A stretch of 64,000 bases of DNA from Alkalibacterium sp049389645. Lineage in GTDB: Bacteria; Bacillota; Bacilli; Lactobacillales; Carnobacteriaceae_A. The notes under the pieces are model-generated. The model searched no databases. It was not told where the DNA came from and saw only the letters and a list, made by a program, of their open reading frames with translations. Positions 18,484 through 27,467 of the stretch are shown piece after piece (positions within the stretch are counted from its first letter, which is position 1; each line of letters opens with the position of its first letter). The position numbers and the translations under genes were made by a program. The stretch lies in assembly GCF_049389645.1 (NCBI RefSeq), contig NZ_CP186540.1, positions 930,001 through 994,000 on the forward strand, given 5' to 3'.

Positions 18484-19431
18484 TCAGCGCGTCGTGCCGC
18501 CTAATTTAAGTTCAGTTTCAAATAACTGGTTTCCTTGAGGCTTGCCTTCTTCTTTAACTTTCTTCAAGACCATTCTAGCACAAGCCGCGCCCATTTCCGT
18601 AATAGACTGTTTAAGGGTCGTCAAGTTGGGATAGGCAATCTGGTCCAGAAAGACACCGTCGTGACCGATAATACCGTAGTCATTTGGAATATCGCCACCA
18701 TGTTCTTTGATTTCACGAATGACACCTAGACCTAAACGATCTGAAGCACATAAGAATAATGTGTTTTTAGGGAATGCATCCCAATTCTCTCTGATAAAGG
18801 CAGCCGAGTAGCGTGAACGATTTTCCAAGTTATAAATATGAGTCTCTTTCCCGTGATTTTCCATCACCGATGTATAGCCTTTTTCTCTTGAATGCGAGAA
18901 AGGTTCATCCACGTCAATACCGATATACACAACCGTTTCATACCCTTTTTCAATCGCATATTCAGTGGCTCTGGCCATGCTTTCTTCATTATTACTATCA
19001 ATGTAGTCAACACCCATATCGTTTTGACCGAATAATACCGTGGGTTTATCTAAGCCATGAATGAATTCTTCATCTTCTTTACGTGTGCCGCATACAATGA
19101 AGCCGTCTGAATCCCCGATTTGAATGTTATTATGGGTCAAAAGCTGTAAACTATAGGCATATTTATCCAATTCATTCGCAATCCCGGTCAGTAAAAACAT
19201 GTAGTATGGTTCCGTTGTATCCATCTCTTCTAAGATCAATAATTTAATAATTTGTGTGCGATTATTCGCTAAAGCTATTGCTGCTGCATTAGGTCGATAA
19301 TTTAATTCTCTCATCGCTTCATAAACGAGTTCTTTCAACTCATCTGTCACTTGTTCAGGATGGTTGATCACTCGTGAAACAGTCATCTTAGAGACGTTCG
19401 CTCTTTTTGCAACATCGTTTAATGTAGCCAA
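18484..19431 (-). CDS. malR: LacI/GalR-family regulator, probable MalR
   Basis: A 315-residue repressor/activator with an N-terminal helix-turn-helix (ATLNDVAKRANVSKMTVSRV), a hinge (NYRPNAAAIALANN) and a periplasmic-binding-protein-like effector domain ending in the dimer segment LTTLKQSITEMGAACARM. The start is TTG at 19431 behind AAAGGAG at good spacing; there is no nearby in-frame ATG. It lies between the neopullulanase operon and the GH42 gene. The two TGTTAYCGGTAWCA operators are its likely targets. In Lactococcus and Lactobacillus, MalR proteins of this family activate maltose genes. Control of the GH42 gene cannot be excluded. Confidence 0.85.
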   Translation of the reverse strand: MATLNDVAKRANVSKMTVSRVINHPEQVTDELKELVYEAMRELNYRPNAAAIALANNRTQIIKLLILEEMDTTEPYYMFLLTGIANELDKYAYSLQLLTHNNIQIGDSDGFIVCGTRKEDEEFIHGLDKPTVLFGQNDMGVDYIDSNNEESMARATEYAIEKGYETVVYIGIDVDEPFSHSREKGYTSVMENHGKETHIYNLENRSRYSAAFIRENWDAFPKNTLFLCASDRLGLGVIREIKEHGGDIPNDYGIIGHDGVFLDQIAYPNLTTLKQSITEMGAACARMVLKKVKEEGKPQGNQLFETELKLGGTTR

Positions 19432-19523
19432 ACGTTTTCTCCTTTCATCTATCTTTCTTGCGGTTTCTTTTTTTTAACTATCTTGTTTAATTATATCATG
19501 AATCCGATTCGTTTTTGTTCTAA

Positions 19524-21611
19524 TTACAGAGATAACTGGTCATTCGAATCAACGAACCAGCCTTTTTTCTCTAGGATCCTTACTTCATAAGGATCCAAAG
19601 CCAGTTGTCCGCTCAACGTTTCGTCTGTTTGAATATCTCTCACTTCTTCATTGATTTCAATCACTTGCAAGTCTTCCGTGAAATTCATAATGAAGACAGT
19701 TTTTAGTCCATTCGCTTCTCTGGCTTGAACGGATATGCCGCGTTCGTGTGTGATATCCAGTGGGGGCGTCAGCCCTAAGTCGGCGATCAGCTCTCCATAA
19801 AACTCAGTGAGGAACGACTCTTCCAGACGCGCGCCCATGTAATAAGCTGTCCCCTGCCGGTAATGATTTACTGTTATCGCCGGCGTTCTTTGGTAAAAGT
19901 CGTATCGATAGGTTGCCACTTCTTCCGCTGAATCACATTCAATGATTGTGGCATAGTCCTTGATGTCATAGATTTTCCCGTTGAATTCCAGACTGTTTTT
20001 ATCAGTTGGATAATAGGTATCTGTTTCCAAAGGTGCCATGCCGAAGGTTTCTTTGAGGGGAGTCAACCAGCCGCCCAGATAGGCCAGATCCGCTTCGTCC
20101 ACCAAGCCGGTCATATAGGACGACACGAGTGTTCCGCCTTTTTCAACATACGCCTGCAGTTGCTTGGCAGTTTTTTCGGACATCATGTATAACATCGGTG
20201 CCAGCACTAAGTCATATTGCTCAAAATCAACGTCTTTTGAAATGATATCAACGGCGATGTTTTTGTCCCAGAATGCCTGATAATGTTTTTGTAAAGTTTC
20301 TCCGTATTTTTTCGTTTTCAGTCCAAAGCCCTGAGCGTCATTTAAGGCCCATTCGTTTTCGACATCATATATGATAGCCACTTTTGCTTTGCGCTGATAG
20401 CCGACCACTTTTTCAGAAATAGCTTCCATTGTTTGACCTAAACGAGCCACCTCTTTAAAGACGCGGTTTTCTGGTGACTGGTCATGGTCGACGACCGCCC
20501 CGTGAAACTTCTCTGAAGAACCACGCGACTTACGCCACTGAAAATACAGAATACTATCTGAGCCATGAGCAAGCATCTGCATCGAAGATAAATAATGCAT
20601 GCCTGGTCGTTTCGCCTTGTTGACGTGGTGCCAGTTCACGCCACTTGGGGTCGATTCCATCAGCAAGAACGGCTGATCTTTCATCGCATAAAAATGGTCG
20701 TTCAAAAAGCCGACTTTCGCTGCCAGTGTCGCCGTGTCTTCTTTATCATTGTGCCAGGCTGGATAAGCGTCCCAGCTCACGACATCCACTTCTTTTGCGA
20801 ATGCCTGGTAATCCAAACCTGTAAAGGGTGTGAATGCAGGATTATCCGACATGAAGTTTGTGGTTATCGGGATATCAGGGGTTTTTTCTCTCAGCGGCTT
20901 GATTTCATTTTTATAAAAATCGATCGTCTGATGTGAAACAAATCGGCGCCAATCCAAATTCATCCCGTGAACAGCTGTTTCACCGATCGGAGACGGTGAC
21001 TCGATCTGTTCCCAGTCGGTAATCGTATGACTCCAGAACGGTCCCCACCACGAGTCGTTTAATCGCTCCAAATCGTTCGTGTATTTTTCTTTCAGCCACT
21101 TTCTGAAGTTCGCCTGGCATAAGTCACAGTGACATTCGCCACCGAATTCATTTGAAATGTGCCACATCAGGAGCGCCGGATGGTTTCCGTAACGTTCGGC
21201 CAATTTGGCATTCACCGCTTGCGTTTTTTTACGGTAATAAGGAGACGAAAAACAATGGTTGTGACGCGCCCCATGCAGAAGTTTTCTGCGGCTTGCATCA
21301 ACGCGCAGCACTTCCGGATGCTGCTTTGACATCCAGGCCGGTCGTGCGCCACTGGGTGTTGCCAGAATAAAGCGTCCACCGATCGCCTGAATGCGTTCGA
21401 TCACGTTGTCCAGCCATTCAAAATCATAGGTTCCCTCTTCCGGTTCTAAAGCCGCCCACGCAAAAATACCGATCGAAAATGTGTTGGTGTGCGCTTTCTG
21501 CATCAATACAACGTCTTCTTTCAGTATTTCCGGATACGCTAACCACTGATCAGGATTATAATCTCCTCCATGGAGTAAACGTTGCTCATCTGTTACCCGT
21601 TTTTTATCCAA
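19524..21611 (-). CDS. GH42 beta-galactosidase
   Basis: A 695-residue cytoplasmic beta-galactosidase. It has the TIM barrel start LLHGGDYNPDQW, acid/base HISNEFGGECHC (Glu ~155) and nucleophile LLMESTPSGVNW (Glu ~318). The Cys cluster ECHCDLC plus an upstream Cys fits the zinc site of many GH42 enzymes. A Rossmann-like trimerisation domain follows (VDIISKDVDFEQYDLVLAPML). The start is TTG at 21611 after GGAAGG. It lies 21 bp behind the JetD-like gene and upstream of the regulator. Substrate (lactose, arabinogalacto-oligosaccharide) cannot be read from sequence. Confidence 0.93.
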   Translation of the reverse strand: MDKKRVTDEQRLLHGGDYNPDQWLAYPEILKEDVVLMQKAHTNTFSIGIFAWAALEPEEGTYDFEWLDNVIERIQAIGGRFILATPSGARPAWMSKQHPEVLRVDASRRKLLHGARHNHCFSSPYYRKKTQAVNAKLAERYGNHPALLMWHISNEFGGECHCDLCQANFRKWLKEKYTNDLERLNDSWWGPFWSHTITDWEQIESPSPIGETAVHGMNLDWRRFVSHQTIDFYKNEIKPLREKTPDIPITTNFMSDNPAFTPFTGLDYQAFAKEVDVVSWDAYPAWHNDKEDTATLAAKVGFLNDHFYAMKDQPFLLMESTPSGVNWHHVNKAKRPGMHYLSSMQMLAHGSDSILYFQWRKSRGSSEKFHGAVVDHDQSPENRVFKEVARLGQTMEAISEKVVGYQRKAKVAIIYDVENEWALNDAQGFGLKTKKYGETLQKHYQAFWDKNIAVDIISKDVDFEQYDLVLAPMLYMMSEKTAKQLQAYVEKGGTLVSSYMTGLVDEADLAYLGGWLTPLKETFGMAPLETDTYYPTDKNSLEFNGKIYDIKDYATIIECDSAEEVATYRYDFYQRTPAITVNHYRQGTAYYMGARLEESFLTEFYGELIADLGLTPPLDITHERGISVQAREANGLKTVFIMNFTEDLQVIEINEEVRDIQTDETLSGQLALDPYEVRILEKKGWFVDSNDQLSL

Positions 21612-21632
21612 GTTGATCGTCCTTCCGTTATC

Positions 21633-22604
21633 TTATTTACGGTAGTAATGATTCAATTGTTTTATCAGTTCATCGACCACAGTGATGAGGTATCCAGGAT
21701 GCCCCTGATCTCTCACTTCATCCTTTAAACAGGCTAAATAATCGACATGATGTTTATCGAGTAACGCATAGTCTTCTTCCGTTAAATCGGTGGTGTCATC
21801 TTTGGCTTTTAAATATGTCTCGACATCCATTTGCCAGGTGCGGGTTCTATCAGGATAGCGAAGCAGTAATTCCTCCGCCCGGACGATCCCTTTTGGCGTT
21901 AAATCTCCAACGAAACGTAACTCCGCCCCATTGGCTATCAGTCGGTCAAAGATTTCTCCTGCTGAACAAGACCACTCTTCCTGCGTACATATCATCGGCA
22001 ACGCCGGAACACGGTCGACAATGCGACTGAAAACTTCTGCATTATCCACGACCCAAACGATCGGTTGCTCGTGAGCGGGATATACGGCGCTTAATTTCAC
22101 GCACTCTCTCAGTGGAACGGTCATAACACTTTGACTGTGTACCGCCGCTTCCCACATAGGATGATACCCAGAAGAAATCTCCGCGAATAAATTCACGACT
22201 GTGACCGAATCCGTAATATCTTCCCTATGCAAATGATGATCCTTGAGTAATGTATTGATTTCTTTTCTCGTTTTCGGAAGTTCGATTGGTTGATTGTTGT
22301 GTACACGTTTCGTTTCGGCTAAAACATGCAGCCATAATTTACCTAAAGAAGTAGTCGGAAGAAAAGCATTCGCATCCAAGGTTATGATTTGACTGAATAC
22401 TGAAAGTCTGACTGGTCGCGTGGGGAGTAAGCGTATTCCTTCTGACAAATAAAGCACACACTGTTCAAACGTCTTAGGTGAGTCTTCTATTAATTGCTGG
22501 ACCCACTGTGTGTCCTCACTGTTATCTCTTATATAAAGCAGCCAGTCTTTCACTAACGGAAACTCTTCTTGTAATTCATTTAATAGGTGTTCTCGGCTAA
22601 ACAT
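21633..22604 (-). CDS. Orphan JetD-like (TIGR02679/DUF2399) protein
   Basis: I recognise the C-terminal half as the Toprim-like DUF2399 of the TIGR02679 family, the JetD nuclease subunit of one Wadjet type. VWVVDNAEVF corresponds to the family's CENPAV motif. MICTQEEWSCSAGEIFDRL corresponds to the Thr/Ala helix, and LRFVGDLTPKGI to the family's YHGDFDWPGI. Two acidic positions look altered: Glu to Asp in the first motif, and the second Asp of GDFD replaced by Thr. At 323 residues the N-terminus is shorter than I expect. No JetA, JetB or JetC neighbour exists. It may be co-transcribed with GH42. ATG at 22604 is chosen over a GTG at 22616 that overlaps the ribosome site. Confidence 0.6.
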   Translation of the reverse strand: MFSREHLLNELQEEFPLVKDWLLYIRDNSEDTQWVQQLIEDSPKTFEQCVLYLSEGIRLLPTRPVRLSVFSQIITLDANAFLPTTSLGKLWLHVLAETKRVHNNQPIELPKTRKEINTLLKDHHLHREDITDSVTVVNLFAEISSGYHPMWEAAVHSQSVMTVPLRECVKLSAVYPAHEQPIVWVVDNAEVFSRIVDRVPALPMICTQEEWSCSAGEIFDRLIANGAELRFVGDLTPKGIVRAEELLLRYPDRTRTWQMDVETYLKAKDDTTDLTEEDYALLDKHHVDYLACLKDEVRDQGHPGYLITVVDELIKQLNHYYRK

Positions 22605-22857
22605 TGCTCTTTGCACTTCCTTCTATAAAACTAACTCTCTTATTCTACCATTTTTTATTAAATAACTCTTATTTTTTAACGAAATGTGACATTCTCGTCA
22701 ATTATTTATATTTTATGATGCTTCTGACACCAATAGTCCATCCATCATGTGATAATATGTTGTTAATGTAGCTAAATATATATACAAAATTAATGAATTA
22801 AAATCAAATTAAAGTGCAAAACACGTCACCAGAAGAAAGACAAAGGAGAAGGATTGT
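22605..22857. other. Divergent intergenic region upstream of the subtilase
   Basis: AT-rich spacer between two divergent genes. TTGTTA (from ~22762) followed after ~15 bases by TATACA could be a promoter for the subtilase, but the spacing is poor. GGAGAAGG precedes the TTG start at 22858. No operator or conserved RNA was recognised. Confidence 0.4.
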
Positions 22858-25110
22858 TTGAATAAGAAGCAAATAAAAAGAGGGGTAGTAGGAATCGTTC
22901 TTGTCTTCCTTTTATCTATCGTCTTACCTGTTGGTCAAGTCATTGCTCAAGACAGCGAATACGGCGACGAATATATCGATATCATCATTCGCTACAAAGA
23001 AAGCGTTCCTGAAGAAGAGTCCTTGGACCCACGCTTTAAAAATGTACAAACAATGGATATTTTGCCCATTCAAACCATGTCTGTTCCCGCTTCGGCCATA
23101 AGAGAATTAAGTTTAGAAAAAAACATCCGACGCATAACCTATGATCAAGAAGTCACAACGTCGCAGTCACCTTACGAAGTATCCAGTGATGACTGGAATC
23201 AAACGATGATCGGCACTTTTGATGCCTGGGAGGAAGGTTATACGGGTAAAGATGTTGATATCGCTATTTTGGATACAGGTTTTTACCAGCATCCTGACAT
23301 TACATACGCAGGTGGACATAGCATATTTGGCGAAGATGATGAATTAGGTCCAGATGTATGGACCAATGATCATTCTGGACACGGAACCCATGTTGCAGGT
23401 ATCTTAGGTGCCAAACAAGGTACGCGCGCACAAGGAATAGCGCCTGATGCAGATATCTACGGAGTTAAAATTTATCACGAATCAAAAGGCGATAAAACAC
23501 GAGTAGGAAATTTGCTTACCGGTCTCAATTGGGCCATTCAAAATGATAGTGATATTATCGTTATCAGTTCTGGCTATCCAGATCATAACCAAGAGGTATA
23601 CGATACGATTCAAGAGGCATACGCTCAAGGTATTCTTATTTTCGCTGCAAGTGGTAACATAACCGACAATAACGGTACAATTGATTATCCAGCTGTACAC
23701 GATGAAGTGATTGCAGTATCCGGAGTGAATCAAAGACAAGCACGTGTCAGTGATTCCATGGTTGGCCCCGAAAATGAATTGGCCGCACCCGGACAAAACA
23801 TACTCAGCTTAAGTCCCGACGGCGCTTATTCGACAATGTCAGGGACATCTCAAGCAGCTCCTCATGTCGCAGGTATTGCGGCACTTCTGATGGAGAAACA
23901 CCCTTCAGAAAGCCCTGATGCTATTCGTCAGCGTCTGATCGAACAAGCGCTAGATTTGGGCGACCCTGGCCATGACGTCTTATATGGCCACGGACTGGTT
24001 CAATTTGGAGAAAAGCAACCAGAAGAACCGGAACCTGAAGACGATACTGTTGAAGACCCAGAAGAGACTGAAGAAGAAACGGATAGCGTCAGCGATGATG
24101 ATGAAACCTCAGAAGATACCGATTCAGAGTCCGAGAACACCGAAACTGATTCTGAAGAAACGACAGACAGCGAAACGGATCCTGAACAATCAAATGAAAC
24201 GCAGAACGAAACTGAAGATGACGATAGTTCTTCCGAAAACAGCAACGAAACCGTTGATAACAATGACGAGGAAACAACTTCTGAAGAAGAAGACTTTTAT
24301 TCTAATAATGAAAACGAGATAGAAGAAAATGACGATCCCGCACAACACAGTACGATATGGATTCGCCCTTCCGAAACAAATGGTGTGGCCACAGTAGCTC
24401 AAGAAGATATTGAAGCTGTTCCTAACAATGGGGTGCTGGCAATATCTTTCGATTCATCACTCGGTCACATTGAACGTATCAGTTTATCTCGCGAACAAGT
24501 CAAAATTTTGAAAGATAAAAACGTCAAGCTCTTAATTGCTCGAGTCGATTTGGAATGGGTTATCCCCATCGACAATTTATCTGAAGGTAATGCTTTGATT
24601 ACCTTTGAGTCGACTGCTCAAGAGCTGAAAGCTAAAGCGATAACTAAAGGAAAAATTCTATCCTTTGGTATTGAACAAGAAGGCGAACGTCTAACCACCT
24701 TCCCTTCTGAAATGACATACCGCTTCTTCACGCCTGAAGTCGAATATAACCAGGACGCACTATACCGGTGGAATGAAAGCACCGAATCTTGGGAACTTTT
24801 AGGAGATGCCTATACAAAAGGTGGCGTCGTTGGCGTAACTTCTGAAGTAGGGACACTAGCTGTGTTTAATCCAGAGGAATTGGAAACGGCCATTGCGACT
24901 GCCAAAGAAGAAAAAGTTGCAGAAGAAGAAGTTCAAGAAACTGAAGAGAAAGAAGTAGAAGAATCTGAACCAGATGTCGTAGAAGAAACTGAAATTGAAT
25001 TTTCTGAAGAAGAATCATCTGGATTACCCGTTGTATTGAGCAGCGTCGTCGTTGTCTTGATGTCTGTTACTGGCGGTTTATATTTCTTCGGTGGCAAGTC
25101 TAAAGATTAG
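22858..25110 (+). CDS. Membrane-tethered subtilisin-like serine protease (S8)
   Basis: Secreted protease of 750 residues with a TTG start behind GGAGAAGG. Order: signal peptide (~1-31), I9-like propeptide (~35-100), S8 catalytic domain with Asp in DIAILDTG (~139), His in GHGTHVAGI (~175), oxyanion Asn in AASGNI (~264) and Ser in SGTSQAAPHVAGI (~328). A very acidic Glu/Asp/Ser/Thr/Asn linker (~385-490) follows, then a ~200-residue beta-rich domain (TIWIRPSETNGVATV to TLAVFNPEE), another Glu-rich linker and a C-terminal membrane helix ending GGKSKD. No LPxTG is present, so it is held by the helix. Targets are unknown. Confidence 0.92.
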   Translation: MNKKQIKRGVVGIVLVFLLSIVLPVGQVIAQDSEYGDEYIDIIIRYKESVPEEESLDPRFKNVQTMDILPIQTMSVPASAIRELSLEKNIRRITYDQEVTTSQSPYEVSSDDWNQTMIGTFDAWEEGYTGKDVDIAILDTGFYQHPDITYAGGHSIFGEDDELGPDVWTNDHSGHGTHVAGILGAKQGTRAQGIAPDADIYGVKIYHESKGDKTRVGNLLTGLNWAIQNDSDIIVISSGYPDHNQEVYDTIQEAYAQGILIFAASGNITDNNGTIDYPAVHDEVIAVSGVNQRQARVSDSMVGPENELAAPGQNILSLSPDGAYSTMSGTSQAAPHVAGIAALLMEKHPSESPDAIRQRLIEQALDLGDPGHDVLYGHGLVQFGEKQPEEPEPEDDTVEDPEETEEETDSVSDDDETSEDTDSESENTETDSEETTDSETDPEQSNETQNETEDDDSSSENSNETVDNNDEETTSEEEDFYSNNENEIEENDDPAQHSTIWIRPSETNGVATVAQEDIEAVPNNGVLAISFDSSLGHIERISLSREQVKILKDKNVKLLIARVDLEWVIPIDNLSEGNALITFESTAQELKAKAITKGKILSFGIEQEGERLTTFPSEMTYRFFTPEVEYNQDALYRWNESTESWELLGDAYTKGGVVGVTSEVGTLAVFNPEELETAIATAKEEKVAEEEVQETEEKEVEESEPDVVEETEIEFSEEESSGLPVVLSSVVVVLMSVTGGLYFFGGKSKD

Positions 25111-25153
25111 TCTTAGTTTCTCACTAACGATAACAACTAAAACAGATTTAAAT

Positions 25154-25190
25154 GAAGCCTTAGACGCAAATGTCTAAGGCTTTTCTTTAT
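25154..25190 (+). terminator. Rho-independent terminator after the subtilase gene
   Basis: AAGCCTTAGAC (25155-25165) and GTCTAAGGCTT (25172-25182) form an 11-bp perfect stem followed by TTCTTT. Confidence 0.88.
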
Positions 25191-25204
25191 GCCATTAAGA
25201 TCTT

Positions 25205-25620
25205 GAGAGATAAGTCCCCACCGACCGGCTATTCTGGTCCGAGTGGGCACCTGACAAATATTAAGTGACCCTTCAACCGATCAATGCGACGGAGTGGGCA
25301 CTTTGGACGACTTGTAGTACCCACTGGCAAGTCACCGGACGACGGGTGGGTACTAGAAGCACCCCTTAGTATCCGCTCAAGGTAAGGTGCTCAGCGGGTG
25401 GACACTACACGGGGGCGATACTTCCCACCCAAACGTTTTGGCTTCTTGACTGGTCACTAACAGGTCGATTAGTGCCCGCTTGATAATCGCCCTGTTAGTG
25501 AGCTGGCACTAGTTGCTCGCATTACTGCTCACTCGTGAAACATCAATGGTTCGGTGGGCACTTAAAAATCATTAAACGCTAACTCGGCATATAAAATCAC
25601 TGAGTTAGCACTGAAAAGCT
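25205..25620. repeat. Intergenic hairpin array 3 (GTGGGYACT family)
   Basis: About 400 gene-free bases carry imperfect hairpins whose arms often contain GTGGGCAC or its complement. The clearest are TAGTACCCAC (25315-25324) with GTGGGTACTA (25346-25355); CACTAACAGG (25455-25464) with CCTGTTAGTG (25491-25500), which encloses CGATTA/TAATCG; and GCTAACTC (25578-25585) with GAGTTAGC (25602-25609). Weaker ones lie at 25213-25250 and 25365-25410. The architecture is the same as at 18.1 kb with different words. Confidence 0.75.
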
Positions 25621-25704
25621 TAATTATGCATTATAACGCCCTACCTTTTTCAGTTGACAAACGCAACCTTATATATACATTTAATAGTTATCAAAGCCTA
25701 CACA

Positions 25705-25756
25705 AAAAAGGAGCTTGACTCATGTGAAAAAACACATGAGTCAAGCTCCTTTCAAG
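25705..25756 (-). terminator. Strong terminator after the 108-residue membrane protein gene
   Basis: A 20-bp perfect stem (25708-25727 with 25734-25753, starting AAAGGAGCTTGAC) encloses a six-base loop and is followed on the minus strand by a T run. Confidence 0.9.
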
Positions 25757-25769
25757 CTGATACTGCTTG

Positions 25770-26096
25770 CTATCTAAATGAGTAAGATCCTCTTCGTTTT
25801 GGTTTGTTTCTCATTTTATATACAATCGGATTAATCACTGCCAGAGCCAAAATAGCCACAAACATGAAAAAGGTGATGGAATCACCTTCCATAGAAAAAT
25901 CATCCAGGAACATATTTTCAGTAACAATTAAGGCTACCGCAATAAGTGCGTGTGTGACGGATACGGCTATGACTGAGAAGAAAGTCACCATGGCATCGTG
26001 TCCTTTTGGTAGAACAGATAAAATGAAAAACAAACTTAGAAAAGCAAGAATAAGTCCAAAGACTAAGCGGAATTGTGTAAATACTTCTATATTCAT
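25770..26096 (-). CDS. Small hypothetical membrane protein, 108 residues
   Basis: I do not recognise a family. Three or four hydrophobic segments are visible (~8-30, ~37-60, ~74-93) and the C-terminus is very basic (KMRNKPKRRGSYSF), placing it inside the cell by the positive-inside rule. AAAGGAG at correct spacing and a strong terminator behind the gene support a real, probably monocistronic gene. Confidence 0.75.
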   Translation of the reverse strand: MNIEVFTQFRLVFGLILAFLSLFFILSVLPKGHDAMVTFFSVIAVSVTHALIAVALIVTENMFLDDFSMEGDSITFFMFVAILALAVINPIVYKMRNKPKRRGSYSFR

Positions 26097-26189
26097 AATA
26101 ATCTCCTTTAAAATAAGCTATCCTCCTATTTTACAAGGCTTCCAATTAAAACACAATGTTAAATCACATTAATTACTTCTGATAACTGT

Positions 26190-26885
26190 TTAATAAAACT
26201 GTCTCCCAAAATTCCATCCACTGATCATTTCAGTAATCGGAACGGCATCGTAAATATCTAAATCCGACAACTCTCTTTGTTCAGACTCCGGCAGTGACAG
26301 TGAATCAAAGATAGTGTCTGGTTCATTATAAAAACCGAGTTCTTCAAACCGTTTGTCGGTTAAACGAAACTCAAAGCCGACTAATTCTCGTTCATCTTCT
26401 GTCCAGTTTATTTCGCCCTGCATTTTGAACACGAACTGATCCTCGTCACCGTATGTGAAGTAGTGATTCGCTTCTTGTGAACCGGCGTAAGTATATGAAA
26501 ATGGGATGCTTACTTTTTCAGCCTCATACATATCCAGTTCCAATAAATTAACCTTCAGCGAATTGGAGCGTCTATACGCTCTGACGATTGCTGGGTCCTC
26601 AGAAGTCTTAATCCCCAGAATCGACGAATGCGACCGGATCCCCGGCGTGATATATTCATTTTGTTCTACCCAGTGATTGTAAGTAGATTGCCCCCAAACA
26701 AAATAGAGGATGCTGATCAGAATGAGTCCCAGGTATCCCCTCGTCACATATTTGCGGAGAGGCTTGTTTGGATCTGCATATGAATAAACAAAAACGTAAG
26801 CAATAATGAGAAAGAGCAAAATAATTATGATTAAAGGCATTGTAAAGGTGTAAAACCGTTCTGCTTTCATCCAAAATGAGTACAT
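26190..26885 (-). CDS. Hypothetical two-helix membrane protein, 231 residues
   Basis: No family recognised. Two N-terminal transmembrane helices (~13-36 and ~47-64) are followed by a soluble, mostly beta-like domain of ~160 residues (KVSIPFSYTYAG, YFTYGDEDQFVFKMQGEINW, ELVGFEFRLTDKRF). By topology the soluble part is probably outside. AAGGAG lies seven bases before the ATG. It has no obvious operon partner. Confidence 0.75.
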   Translation of the reverse strand: MYSFWMKAERFYTFTMPLIIIILLFLIIAYVFVYSYADPNKPLRKYVTRGYLGLILISILYFVWGQSTYNHWVEQNEYITPGIRSHSSILGIKTSEDPAIVRAYRRSNSLKVNLLELDMYEAEKVSIPFSYTYAGSQEANHYFTYGDEDQFVFKMQGEINWTEDERELVGFEFRLTDKRFEELGFYNEPDTIFDSLSLPESEQRELSDLDIYDAVPITEMISGWNFGRQFY

Positions 26886-27467
26886 CTTTTTTCTCCTTAG
26901 TGTTTTTCTGAATCGAGACGTTCAACCATAGGCAAATAGCGTTTATCATCTGCTTTGAGTTCCATAACGGCCGATCCGGTCTGTTGTTAAATAATCACAG
27001 GTTCTGTTCGTATTCTTTTCTAATGCTCCAAACGTTCGCCCACGTCATAGGGACCGGCTATTAACGACACACGCTTCGTGTCTTGAAGTTGAAGCGGCGT
27101 TACTACCACTTATTCCGTATAATGATTCTCATTTCTCGAATCATCACTGATCGTTTGTTTCTTATGATTCGACATATATACTTGAAGGTTTCACTTACTA
27201 CTCACCTTATCATTTTTTCGTCTTTCTATGTATATATTTTTTTGTCCGTTTTATTATTTTATCATAGAAAAGCAATAAAAAAAGCCGTTTTATCATTTTA
27301 ATTCAATTTATACTCCTATTCAGCGTCACTTTAATATTTACTTAGATATAATAAATTAGGCGCATCAAAATAAACAGTTCTATACGACTGAGTATCTGAT
27401 ACGCCTATTTGATTGAGTGTATTTTTAGATAAACTCTTTTCTACTATCATTTTTATCAAGACTCTTA
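26886..27467. other. Gene-poor region with a hairpin after arsA
   Basis: No convincing gene is visible. Short open frames lack ribosome sites. AGGCGCATCA (27358-27367) and TGATACGCCT (27398-27407) can pair and may end the arsA transcript. The rest is unexplained AT-rich sequence with a long T-rich stretch at 27210-27270. Confidence 0.5.

Noticed and set aside
27083..27301. 72-residue hydrophobic frame on the plus strand
   Set aside because: No ribosome site, very T-rich composition and no neighbour in support.
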